Notes: generated by a model from the sequence alone, not told the origin. Counted from the stretch's first letter, positions 37,918 through 47,318 are shown. The stretch is DNA of 64,000 bases from Paraburkholderia sp. (GCF_004298475.1 NZ_SCRP01000002.1:354062-418061), one strand, 5' to 3'. Translations and numbers: made by a program.

Positions 37918-39492
37918 TTGATGCGTCTTGCACAAGGACTGGTTGGAGAAGTAGATGCAGGTGAGATTTCTCCAGATCTCTCTTTCCGAGAAATCGGCGG
38001 CGATTCTTTGTCGGCGGTACATTTTTCCCTTACTATTGAAGATATATTTGATGTAAGGCTGCCGATAGATGTTTTAATTAGCCCCGCTTATGATTTAGCG
38101 CATATCGCAAAATATATAGATGCCAAACGCAATCGAGAGACTGCTAGACCAGGATTTAGCCTAATTCATGGGGCAGCACCAACAGTAATATATGCCAACC
38201 AGTTAAAACTGGATAGATTTTTAGGCGAGAAATTTAGAGATGGTGCCGCGACAGTTCAAAGTGCTGGAAAAAAAACAAAGGTACTTTTGACAGGTGCTAG
38301 TGGATATCTTGGGAGGTTTTTGTGCTTGAGGCTAATGGAGGAATTGAGCAAAACTGGGGGCGAATTAATATGCATTGTTAGAGCCAAGGACGACGAGTCT
38401 GCTAGACGACGTCTTGAAGAGTCATTTGGAACAGCCGATAGTACGCTGACTTCAAAGTATAAATCGCTTGCTAATGAATATTTGCATGTTATGGCCGGAG
38501 ACATTGCAGAGAGCAAGCTTGGATTGTCCGAAGAAAGCTGGGGTTATTTGGCCGCCGAAGTTGATGCGGTATTTCATGTTGGAGCTTTGGTTAATCATGT
38601 TTTACCGTATAAGGATATGTTTGAGGCCAACGTTGTCGGTACCGCAGAGCTTATAAGTCTCGCCCTTAATACGAAAATTAAACGTTTTACTTTTATGTCT
38701 AGTATTGCTGTTGCTGCTCCTTCAGATAAAGATCCAGCATTGGATGAATATTCGGATATCAGGCAGAGTTTAGCGTATCAGAATATTGATAACTCATATG
38801 CAAATGGTTATTCGCTAAGCAAATGGGCAGGAGAAATCCTACTTCGTGAAGCTCATGAGCTTTACGGTTTACCAGTGACTGTCTTCAGGTCTAGCATGAT
38901 TCTGGCTCACCGTGAGTACAGAGGGCAGATTAATGTACCTGATATGTTTTCCCGTTTACTTTATAGCATAATAAATGCCAGGTCCGCCCCCCTCTCCTTT
39001 TATAAAAAAAGCAGCGATGCACCGCGACCGCATTATGATGGATTGCCGGTTGATTTTACTTCAACCGCTATTATTAATCTATCAAATGAAAATTCAAATA
39101 AATATATAACGTACAATTTGGTTAACCCCCATGATGATGGCATTTCTCTTGATACAATTGTGGATTGGCTCCAAACCTTTGGCTTTGATATCAAACGTAC
39201 GGAGCAGTATAACGAGTGGATTGGCGGATTTGAGTCTTCCCTGAAACAATTTCCCGACAGTCTTAAGGTTCACTCCTTTTTACCTCTTATTGATTCAATC
39301 CAGGAACCTCAGAATGCGGTCTCGGGATCTGTTATTCCGTCTGATCGATTCAGGGAGGCAATGAAACGACAAGGGGGCGAGGTAGAGGATTCATTCATTC
39401 CCCGCATAACAAAATCTCTTATCTGGAAATATATTTTGGATTTCAAGGAATTAGGGCTGTTTGTGGATGATATTCCCGTGAAGCAAGAATAA
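37918..39492 (+). CDS. Carboxylic acid reductase, carrier and reductase (T-R) part
   Basis: 524 residues from TTG 37918 (an ATG follows at 37921). Carrier domain with phosphopantetheine Ser in GGDSLS (about residues 28-33), then a thioester reductase domain (NAD-binding 4): LLTGASGYLGRF near 124 and YANGYSLSKWAGE with the catalytic Tyr/Lys. The frame is open back to 37822 and encodes CAR-like linker (LTRLYESSLNKEAETLLDIY). Together with the A gene the total is about 1,140 residues, the size of a normal CAR. It needs a phosphopantetheinyl transferase from elsewhere. GGAGAAGAG at 37891 is far from either start. Confidence 0.85.
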   Translation: MMRLAQGLVGEVDAGEISPDLSFREIGGDSLSAVHFSLTIEDIFDVRLPIDVLISPAYDLAHIAKYIDAKRNRETARPGFSLIHGAAPTVIYANQLKLDRFLGEKFRDGAATVQSAGKKTKVLLTGASGYLGRFLCLRLMEELSKTGGELICIVRAKDDESARRRLEESFGTADSTLTSKYKSLANEYLHVMAGDIAESKLGLSEESWGYLAAEVDAVFHVGALVNHVLPYKDMFEANVVGTAELISLALNTKIKRFTFMSSIAVAAPSDKDPALDEYSDIRQSLAYQNIDNSYANGYSLSKWAGEILLREAHELYGLPVTVFRSSMILAHREYRGQINVPDMFSRLLYSIINARSAPLSFYKKSSDAPRPHYDGLPVDFTSTAIINLSNENSNKYITYNLVNPHDDGISLDTIVDWLQTFGFDIKRTEQYNEWIGGFESSLKQFPDSLKVHSFLPLIDSIQEPQNAVSGSVIPSDRFREAMKRQGGEVEDSFIPRITKSLIWKYILDFKELGLFVDDIPVKQE

Positions 39493-39504
39493 TAAGATGG
39501 AGTA

Positions 39505-39963
39505 ATGGGAATTCGGCACCTTCGTTGTTTTCTCGCAGTTGCTGAAGAACTTCATTTCGCGCGTGCAGCGGAGAAACGGCATATCGGGCAATCCCCGCTG
39601 TCACGCACGATTAAGGAATTGGAAGAGGATTTGGGCGAACAACTATTTGTTCGCACCAGCCGCAGTACTCAGCTGACGCGAGCAGGCAAGCTGTTTCTGG
39701 AACACGTGCCGCGCGTATTCACCGCGTTGCAGCAGGCACGCGACAGCTTGAAAGCGGCGGCCAGTGGCTTCCAGGGCCAATTGCGGCTCATTCACCGCAT
39801 CGCGACTAACCCCGGGATCACGCTCGCTGACGTAGTGGTTCAACTTCCCGGCCTGGATTCGCACAAGCTACGCCAACTCGTCACTGAACTCTGCCGTCAG
39901 GACATCCTGGAATTAACCCATCAGCAACGGGATATAGCAACGCCCGAATCTGCATATCTATAG
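39505..39963 (+). pseudogene. Chimeric LysR-type regulator remnant
   Basis: Residues 1-93 are a normal LysR DNA-binding half (RHLRCFLAVAEELHFARAAE, LSRTIKELEEDLGEQLFVRT, ending FQGQLR). Then, instead of the effector domain, ~60 unrelated residues follow (IHRIATNPGITLADVVVQLP, KLRQLVTELCRQDILELT), resembling a winged-helix piece of unknown origin. Base composition returns to GC-rich here. A GGAG Shine-Dalgarno precedes the ATG. It could still bind DNA but cannot respond to an inducer. Confidence 0.7.
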
Positions 39964-39965
39964 TC

Positions 39966-40334
39966 ATGCTAATCCCATACGTATTTGTGCTCACGTGGCT
40001 CATTCCAGAAACCAAGGGCCTTTCAAAAAGCGAAATCGCGTCCCTGGTGGAATCCGCGAGGCTGTCATCCATCCCTCGAATCAAAAAATACTCTGGATAC
40101 GCTTTTGTTGTTTCAATGTTTTTACCCATAATTTTATTTACCTCTGCATTCGTAAAACTGGGGATCATCCCGGGTGAAATGTCTTTCATTTTTCCTTTGC
40201 GGATAGCAATGCTTTCGATGCTTTCGATAATTTCAAGCTATTTTTTGAAGTCATTATTCAACACCCTTATCTTCAAACCCGCCATCTATGAGCAGTTGCA
40301 CAAGCAACCACATCCCCCAAGACCATCCGCATAA
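39966..40334 (+). CDS. Hypothetical membrane protein, possibly chimeric (122 aa)
   Basis: Two or three hydrophobic helices (VVSMFLPIILFTSAFVKLGI; LRIAMLSMLSIISSYFL). The first ~20 residues (VFVLTWLIPETKGLSKSEI) look like the C-terminal end of an MFS sugar porter (PETKG motif), so the ORF may be a fusion of fragments. No family is recognised for the rest. It starts 3 bp after the LysR remnant, without a Shine-Dalgarno. An immunity or transport-accessory role is conceivable from context but unproven. Confidence 0.4.
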   Translation: MLIPYVFVLTWLIPETKGLSKSEIASLVESARLSSIPRIKKYSGYAFVVSMFLPIILFTSAFVKLGIIPGEMSFIFPLRIAMLSMLSIISSYFLKSLFNTLIFKPAIYEQLHKQPHPPRPSA

Positions 40335-40367
40335 CAGCCCACGCTCCAGCACCGCATTCGCTCGAAT

Positions 40368-41528
40368 TTGATGGCCCCACTATTTCGCCCCGAAGCCCTT
40401 CAGGGATCCCGCACACGTACACTCGGAGAAATCGTGCTGGTGCGGCCCGTGTCCTTCACGCTTCTAACGGCCACGGCAGTATGCATGGCGATGTCCGTTA
40501 TCTTGTTCTTCGTCTTCGGCACTTACACGCGCCGCACAACGGTTAATGGGGTGATCATGCCCGATTCCGGGCTCGTCAAAGTCTACGCTCAACAATCAGG
40601 CATTCTGAACAAGCGCGAAGTCGTCGAAGGCCAGCGCGTGACGCGCGGTCAGGCGCTCTACACGCTTTCGACTGATTTACAAAGCTCGGTTGGCGGCCTG
40701 ACCCAGGCGGCGCTCATCGCGCAGACGCTTCAGAGCAAGGCATCGCTCGAACAGGAGATGAACAAGACGAAGCTCTTGCAGCGCGATGAGCACAATACGC
40801 TACGAACGAAGATCGACAGCCTGCGCGCCACACTCGGTCGAATCGACGAACAGCTTGCCGCGCAGCGGATCCGCACGTCCATCGCTGCTGACGGCACGAT
40901 TACGCCTGGCGAATCAGTTGCGATCGTCGGGCCGTCGGGTTGCGGTAAAACCACCCTTGTCAACGTTCTGCTCGGCGCACTCGAACCGACCAGTGGCGTG
41001 ATTCGTATCGGCGGCATCGAACTCGGCCGGCTTGGCCTCGAACGGCTGCGCACGCTCATTGGCGCTGTGATGCAGGACGACGTGCTGTTCGCCGGATCGA
41101 TCGCCCAGAACATCAGTTTCTTCGATCCGGATGCTGATTCGCAGTGGATAGCCGAATGCGCGCGGCTCGCCGCCGTGCACGACGATATCGCCGCGATGCC
41201 GATGGGCTACAACACACTGGTCGGTGACATGGGAACCGTGTTGTCGGGAGGGCAGAAGCAACGCGTGTTGCTCGCACAAGCGCTCTATAGGCGACCGAAA
41301 ATCCTCGTGCTCGACGAGGCGACGAGTCACCTCGATCTGCAGCGGGAACAACACGTGAATGCGGCCGTCAGCAAACTGAAAATGACGCGCATCATCGTTG
41401 CGCACCGTCCCGAAACGATCGCGTCAGCATCGCGTGTCGTGATGCTCGACGGCGGCAAGGTGGTGTTCGATCGGCAATCGGCAATTGAGCACCGCGCACA
41501 CCCGGCAGCGGAGTCATTGCCGCGATGA
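40368..41528 (+). pseudogene. In-frame fusion of HlyD adaptor N-terminus and peptide-exporter ABC ATPase
   Basis: Residues 1 to about 177 are the start of an HlyD/RaxA-type membrane fusion protein: cytoplasmic segment LFRPEAL, one membrane helix VSFTLLTATAVCMAMSVILF, lipoyl-like start, and coiled coil. From about residue 178 (TITPGESVAIVGPSGCGKTT) it is the nucleotide-binding domain of a CvaB/RaxB-type bacteriocin exporter, with LSGGQKQRVLLAQAL and ILVLDEATSHLD. The rest of HlyD, the C39 peptidase and the exporter's membrane domain are absent, implying a deletion of roughly 2 kb. Cannot work as a type I secretion pump. Overlaps the TolC gene (ATGA). Confidence 0.85.
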
Positions 41529-42967
41529 AATGTCAATGTCGCATAGTCCGCAGTGTGTCTTTCGCCCTGCTCGCACTTGTACCAGCGGCGCCGGCTCAGG
41601 CGTTCGACATTTTCCGAACCGGCGATACCTCATCGGCCACGCCTGCCGCACCGCTGTTGAGCAACGCGTCGTGCGTATCCGAACCCGTCGACCGCCCACT
41701 GGCGTTGGAAGACACGCTTCTCCAGGCGATCTGTTCGCATCCTCAAGCGCGGCAAGCATGGGCGAACGCGCGCGCGCAGGCCGCGGCCGTCGGCATCGCC
41801 AAGGCCGCATACCTGCCAACGCTGAATGCCACGGCGGGCATCGATCGTGACACGCGTTCGACGACCTACGACTATGGCGCGACCGGACTTGGCTCGCAGG
41901 GCAGATCGCAGCGATCCTCCACCCAATATGGAATCTTGAACTTGAGTTGGGTGTTATTCGACTTTGGGAAACGCAGTGCTGATTTGCGGCAAGCACGCGA
42001 ACTGCTCGCTGCTGCCAACGCGGTGCAGGACGACACGCTGCAGGCGGTGTTCTTCAGCACGGCGCGGGCGTACTACGCCGTGCGCGACGCACATGCGTCC
42101 GTTGATGCCGCATGGCAGACGGAACGGATCGCCGACGAGAGCCTGGCCGCTGCACGCGCAAAGCACGATGCAGGAGCCGGCACGCTGAGCGACCGGCTGC
42201 AGGCGCAAACAACCTACCGCCGTGCAGTACTCGACCGCGTCAGCGCCGAGGGCGACGCGCGCACGGCGATAGGCGAACTCGCCGTGTCGATGGGACGCGA
42301 CGCGAATACGCCGGTGCAGATCATCGCGGCAGACTCGGTGCCCGATGAAAATGCCGTCGCCGCAGGCGTCGATGCGCTGATCGACGAAGCAAAAATGCGC
42401 CAGCCGAAACTCGCTGCTGCCCGCGCGAGGCTCGCGGCCGCTCGTGCAAACGTCGAGGCAGTGCGCGCGCAGAGCCGGCCGACGATTTCGATGACTGGCA
42501 GCCTCACGCAGAACAACCCTTCAACTCGACAGCAAGCCGATTCGTTTTCGATCTCACGCAGCCGTAGCAGCAAGATCGGCGTTCAACTGACGATCCCATT
42601 GTTCGAGGGCTTTGCATCCGGTTATCGCTTCGCCCATGCGCAGTCCCTGGCCGACGCGCAGGAAGCGGATCTGCACAATACCGAGCTACAGGTATCACTC
42701 GACGTCTGGCGGAGTTATCAAGCGCTGCAGGCTGATGCAATCAACCTGACAACCTCGAGAGACCTGCTTGATGATGCGCAGCGCTCACTAGAAATCGCAC
42801 GCGGACGTTACAAGGAAGGTGTGGGGACATTCATCGAATTGCTGAATGCCCAAACGGCGCTCGCCGATGCCCAGAAGCAGCGCGTGTTGGCGGTATCGAA
42901 GTGGAGAACTGCGCGGCTCAGTCTGGCTGCAAGCCTCGGAAAACTGGGTCTGTGGACAATGGATTAA
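41525..42967 (+). CDS. TolC-family outer membrane efflux protein
   Basis: 480 residues with a signal peptide (FALLALVPAAPAQA) and two repeated outer-membrane-efflux domains of long amphipathic helices, typical of TolC/RaxC. Its ATG overlaps the stop of the HlyD/ABC fusion, so it is the outer-membrane partner of a one-time type I peptide-secretion operon. It appears intact and could still pair with other pumps. GC-rich, like the genome. Confidence 0.9.
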   Translation: MKCQCRIVRSVSFALLALVPAAPAQAFDIFRTGDTSSATPAAPLLSNASCVSEPVDRPLALEDTLLQAICSHPQARQAWANARAQAAAVGIAKAAYLPTLNATAGIDRDTRSTTYDYGATGLGSQGRSQRSSTQYGILNLSWVLFDFGKRSADLRQARELLAAANAVQDDTLQAVFFSTARAYYAVRDAHASVDAAWQTERIADESLAAARAKHDAGAGTLSDRLQAQTTYRRAVLDRVSAEGDARTAIGELAVSMGRDANTPVQIIAADSVPDENAVAAGVDALIDEAKMRQPKLAAARARLAAARANVEAVRAQSRPTISMTGSLTQNNPSTRQQADSFSISRSRSSKIGVQLTIPLFEGFASGYRFAHAQSLADAQEADLHNTELQVSLDVWRSYQALQADAINLTTSRDLLDDAQRSLEIARGRYKEGVGTFIELLNAQTALADAQKQRVLAVSKWRTARLSLAASLGKLGLWTMD

Positions 42968-43146
42968 CGTGTTCGACTCGCGGACAACCCTCATCGCGGT
43001 TCGGCGAAAAAATTCCGCCGACATGCTCGTGTCCATGCCTCGCGTCGCCCCATTACGATCAGCGCCGATAGCCGTTTCTGAGTAATGGCAGTTCCGTCCT
43101 CCGCTACCTTCTGCTCACCGTTCTTGATCCGATCAAGGGCATCGCG

Positions 43147-43713
43147 CTAGAAGTTGTACTGCAGATAGATCTGCGTGAAGTTGATGCCCGGATTCGGCCT
43201 CTTGATGCCCGCGTTGGACAGGTGCTGGAAGCGGACACCGGCCTGATAGTTCTGGCGCTCGCCGAATTGCGCGCCAACGCCAAACGTCTCGGAGAACTGG
43301 AAGGCAGTCGACACAGTCCGGCCAGGCGCCACATAGACGCTCGACAGCAGACGCACCCCAGGGCCCGCCTCGAAGTACGGACGGATCCATCCCGTGTCCT
43401 TGATGATGCGGAACATCGGTGTGATGCCGAACTCCCAGATGCCTCGGGCCGATGCATTGGAAGGCGTTGCATGCCAGTACGCGACGTGGCCCTCGCCGAC
43501 CACGGTGAAATGAAAGCCGCCAACATGCCACCATTCCCAGCCGGGATCCCAGACGACGCCGAGATCGAATTTCTTCAGGTCATGGTCACCGATCCCTCCA
43601 CCAAGCTGGACGCCGAACCGATCAGCGTGCGCGCTTGCGGATCCAAGACCCAGCAGAGCCGCCAGCACCCCGCGCGCGCAATAGTCCTGCCACGGCAATT
43701 TCTTTTCTTTCAT
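43147..43713 (-). CDS. PagL-like lipid A 3-O-deacylase (acyloxyacyl hydrolase)
   Basis: 188 residues. Signal peptide ending near SASAHA, then an eight-stranded outer-membrane barrel with the PagL catalytic His-Ser motif in FQHLSNAGI (about residues 164-172), followed by PNPGINF and a C-terminal aromatic residue (YLQYNF). PagL removes the 3-O-linked acyl chain of lipid A in the outer membrane and alters endotoxin recognition. Stands alone in the right part of the island. Confidence 0.88.
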   Translation of the reverse strand: MKEKKLPWQDYCARGVLAALLGLGSASAHADRFGVQLGGGIGDHDLKKFDLGVVWDPGWEWWHVGGFHFTVVGEGHVAYWHATPSNASARGIWEFGITPMFRIIKDTGWIRPYFEAGPGVRLLSSVYVAPGRTVSTAFQFSETFGVGAQFGERQNYQAGVRFQHLSNAGIKRPNPGINFTQIYLQYNF

Positions 43714-44640
43714 GGAAGCCCCGATGCGAAGGTCAATCTAACGACGCTGGAGCGAAGTCCGCCGGGGCGCGAGCGTCGCGCAACCGCCTTGGCATTTGGG
43801 CAGTTGCGAAAGTCGTCGTCGCCCGGGGCCGCGAAGCGACCCGCCGTGCGTCAAATCGGCCTGAGCCGGCTTGCGCCATGCGCCGGACGATCCATCCGTC
43901 CGACACACAGCGGACCGAAAACTAACGGATCCGCATTGATGGATAAACCTTGAAAGCGGCGATTCATCGTTGCGCATTCCACACCGGCCCAATAAAGCCA
44001 CTCAACCCAAACCCGTTCTTTGCATTGTAGGCAAGATCATTAAGCGAAGACAGCGTATTGAGTTGTCCACACCACAATCGAGCCATTTCCGAAGAACGGC
44101 GCCAGTTTAGACTTCTATTGGTAATCGTGCGTCTATCGTGTCTCGACCGCTTTTGCACCGCACAATATTGTGAGCATTACACTGTCATAGCTTCGGAGTC
44201 GCTGACGGGAGGCTTTCGACACGTAGCACAGAAGCGTCCCAACGATGTATTAATTACCTCACTTATCGGCATATTATGCTGAAGAATTAAATCTGCCATA
44301 TTTTCATTTTTATACTAGATTTAAGTGTCTGAAAATTACCGAAATCCGACAAACGCTATCTGACTGACAATGCTAATTCATGCTGTATCACGTCGGAATG
44401 AATAAGCACATCCGTTCAACCGGGATTAGCGCGCATGGATATGCGGCATCCAGTTTCGTCGTTGAATTCGATGGACACGCGGGCGTCGCGAGCTATGTTG
44501 GCTATTTCCGCTCGAAGCGATGCGAGCCGTCCTGGCCGACTGCATGGCGTTGTTCACGACAACGCTTTGCCTCGCACCGGGTCCAGGCTCAGCGCAGTAC
44601 GGAAGCGCACGCGCGAAGTCAAAGTGCACCGCATCGAGCC
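43714..44640. other. Gene-poor island DNA
   Basis: Mixed composition: GC-rich to about 44150, AT-rich from 44150 to 44400, GC-rich again. No ORF with motifs or ribosome site. It looks like decayed fragments. Confidence 0.5.
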
Positions 44641-44820
44641 AGCCCCCGACTTGCTGTGTGCAAAGAACCGGCATGTGCGTCACGAAGCCCGTTGCAAGCG
44701 CCGCGCGGACGAGAATCGCCTCGCGCGCAAGCGGTGCCTGCCGACACCCGCTCGCCAAGAACGCGTGCGCCCCAAAAGATGCTGAAGACTGGAGTCACGC
44801 ACGTAACTGTAAGCGCGTCA
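44641..44820 (-). pseudogene. Diverged 3'-end stub of an EamA transporter gene
   Basis: This stretch aligns along its whole length, with substitutions and small indels, to the 3' end of the intact EamA gene at about 45304-45485 (for example CCCGTTGCAAGCG, GACGAGAATCG and CTCGCC are shared). Only the last ~60 codons are represented, and the frame is broken. The divergence is too great for a fresh duplication, so this may be the copy that came with the island from a related species. Confidence 0.65.
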
Positions 44821-44829
44821 GAAAGACTC

Positions 44830-45080
44830 TCGAAATGGGATCGGAGGAGCTCTAAGGAAATATGCGACCAACACTCTAAAGGAGGTTGATTCCGAGTTAT
44901 ACGAAAAATTAAATTATACCCTTGAGAAATGCATTGTCACCAAGGATGCTGGTGCACTGATTTCCATCGGAACAAATATTTTGGACGAGCGTGGTGGCGA
45001 AATGAAATCTGGGTATAAAGGATTTATTCCTGACAATCGACTTCCCTGGAAGGGATGTTGTAGTTTTTTTAGAATTTTCA
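44830..45080 (+). pseudogene. AT-rich foreign coding fragment of unknown origin
   Basis: An uninterrupted frame reads RKYATNTLKEVDSELYEKL, then NYTLEKCIVTKDAGALISIG, TNILDERGGEMKSGYKGFIP and DNRLPWKGCC, with amino-acid usage like a genuine protein, no start codon with a ribosome site and abrupt ends. I recognise no family. It lies between the EamA stub and the intact EamA gene. Confidence 0.45.
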
Positions 45081-45287
45081 TTGCTGCAAAGATGTCTCTA
45101 GTTCGTTCGCGAGCGCTTGCCTCTCAAAGAAATAGAATGTTCGGCGAGATCGTCATGATCCGCTCGTTACCGGTCCTTGTATTGATTCGGCCAGCTGCGA
45201 GTCTTCATGCCGCTCATAAAGCGGTCGTAGCGCACGCATCGAATGCATGCGCTACCAAATCGAAACGCGGCGCCTAACACCAAAGGC

Positions 45288-46226
45288 TCACTGCTTCGCG
45301 CTAGCCCCACCCTGCTGCGCGCGAAGACCCGGCAGGCGCTTCACAAAACCCGTTGCAAGCGACGTGCCGACGAGAATCGTTGCGCACGCGCCGACCATGC
45401 CCGCCGACACACGCTCGCCCAGAAAGAGCGCCCCCCACAAGATGCCGAAGACCGGAATCACGAACGTGACGGTAATCGTGCGCGCGGGACCGATGGCGGC
45501 GATCAGCCGAAAGAACAGCAGATAGGCAATACCCGTACAGGCGATGCCGAGTCCGAGCACAGCGCCCCACGCGTGCAGCGAGATGGGCGTCGACGGCCAG
45601 GTCGCAACGGCGAACGGCACGAGCACGATCGTCGCGCCCATCATCGTGCCAGCGGCGACCGTGAGCGGATCGGCGCCGGTCAGATGGCGCTTCGTATAGC
45701 TCGCGGCAATGCCGTAGAGCAGCGTCGCGCCGAGCGCCGCCGCTGCCGCGAGTGCGGTGGTTGACGACGAAGCCCCGTCGCCCGCATGCGTCAGGATCTG
45801 GTCGCCCACGAGCGCGAGCACACCGGCAAACCCGATCACGAGCCCGGCAATGCGCATCCCGCTCAGCCGGTCCTTGAGCCACAGATACGCGACGACGGCG
45901 CCCCATAGCGGGGTCGTCGCATTGATGACCGATGTCACGCCCGCGGAGAGCGTCAGCTCGGCCCAGGCGAAGAGACAGAACGGTGCGGCCGAGTTGAGGA
46001 TGCCGACGACAAAAAGCGGCCAGGCCCGTTCGCGCAACGTACCGACCGCCTCACGCGCGGGACGGCGCAAGAACAGCACGAGCAGCAGGAACAGCGCGCC
46101 GATGCCGACGCGCAACGCCATCAATGGCGCAACGCCAAAATCGGCTACGCCGATGCGGATAAACAGGAACGATCCGCCCCACACGGCGGCGAGAAACAGG
46201 AGTTGAGCGAGCTCTATAGGGTCCAT
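45288..46226 (-). CDS. EamA/DMT-family transporter
   Basis: 312 residues from ATG 46226 (a GTG at 46235 is possible). Ten hydrophobic helices in two EamA repeats: LAQLLFLAAVWGGSFLFIRI starts the first, and LLYGIAASYTKRHLTGADPL the second. Family members export metabolites or amino acids; the substrate is unknown. It forms the right boundary of the accessory island, with a damaged relative of its 3' end 500 bp away. Confidence 0.9.
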   Translation of the reverse strand: MDPIELAQLLFLAAVWGGSFLFIRIGVADFGVAPLMALRVGIGALFLLLVLFLRRPAREAVGTLRERAWPLFVVGILNSAAPFCLFAWAELTLSAGVTSVINATTPLWGAVVAYLWLKDRLSGMRIAGLVIGFAGVLALVGDQILTHAGDGASSSTTALAAAAALGATLLYGIAASYTKRHLTGADPLTVAAGTMMGATIVLVPFAVATWPSTPISLHAWGAVLGLGIACTGIAYLLFFRLIAAIGPARTITVTFVIPVFGILWGALFLGERVSAGMVGACATILVGTSLATGFVKRLPGLRAQQGGASAKQ

Positions 46227-46392
46227 GACGGGCACTCATGTAAAAACCGGCTGGTTATGTGCACGCGCCGGTGGCCAAAACATGACCTGATCGTAAATCG
46301 TGCGGCGCGCGGTTCATAACGAGGGATTCTCACCGATATGTGAGGAAAATTAACAGCCGAATCTTGCTCACTCATTCACGCGACTGCGGCGA

Positions 46393-46893
46393 TCATACCG
46401 GCTGCGGCGGCGCGCTCGCTTCCCGGTTCGCCGATGCCCGAGCAATCGCACTGAGGTGATAACCAATACGCCAGAACATGAAAATGTTGATGACGCCCGC
46501 ACATGCCGTGGAAAGCCAGCCAACAACCGTTTGTCCATAGTCCGCAAAGCATGCGTCGATTAGCCAGTTCAACGCATACAGGAACACGACGCACTTCCAG
46601 CCGACCGTGACCGATAGCGGGAAATAGCGCGACATGAAGCGAGTACCGCCACGGTTTCTGCCGAAGAGGTACACAACACCCGCTATCGTCACGCCGAAAG
46701 TAGCCCACGCATTGGCGAGCATCCACGGTTCGACTTTCAGACTCGGCGTGGCCGCGATGAGAGAGAACTGTAGCCAGTCGAAAGTCGTGATGGCGAGGAA
46801 ATAGGCGAAGACCGCCCGTTCCGAAAGCGAGTGTTCGATCAGCTTTTTCCTGACGTATGGCGTGCTCCAGCAAAGGCGATGATCTACGGACAT
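46393..46893 (-). CDS. Hypothetical integral membrane protein (166 aa)
   Basis: Four predicted membrane helices (AVFAYFLAITTFDWLQFSLI; WATFGVTIAGVVYLFG; VGWKCVVFLYALNWLIDACF; WLSTACAGVINIFMFWRIGY). No family recognised. Start MSVDHRLCW is uncertain; no strong Shine-Dalgarno. Confidence 0.6.
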   Translation of the reverse strand: MSVDHRLCWSTPYVRKKLIEHSLSERAVFAYFLAITTFDWLQFSLIAATPSLKVEPWMLANAWATFGVTIAGVVYLFGRNRGGTRFMSRYFPLSVTVGWKCVVFLYALNWLIDACFADYGQTVVGWLSTACAGVINIFMFWRIGYHLSAIARASANREASAPPQPV

Positions 46894-47318
46894 GCGAACG
46901 AATCTCAGAGAGGGGGCCTGGGAAACTTCAAGCAGAGGAATTTTCCGTTAGGGCTCCTCAAACATCGGTATAGACCTCTCCGTGCAGCCTCCGGCGTTTT
47001 GCTTCGAGACGTTATGTGCGATTCATGAGGGCGCGACGTTCCGCAGCATAACACCCGCTGCGGTGGTCACACGCCTCGATACGAGGCACCGCCACCAAGG
47101 GCGCATCGGTCGCAGCAAGACCAAGGCCCGCGTCGTTGCTCGCTCTGGCATCGGCAGTCCGCTGCAGATCGAACGTCTGCCGATACTTGTCACGGGCGAT
47201 GTTCATCGCCCGCTCGGGGTTGCGGAACCTGCATCCTTGCGCGGCCCCACAAGCTCCCACCAAGCCCCAACATCCCGAGGTGGCCCCAGAGTGGCCCTAT
47301 TCCGCACAGGAAATAAAA
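46894..47318. other. Intergenic stretch without recognisable gene
   Basis: Small frames only on both strands; nothing supported by motif or ribosome site. Confidence 0.5.
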
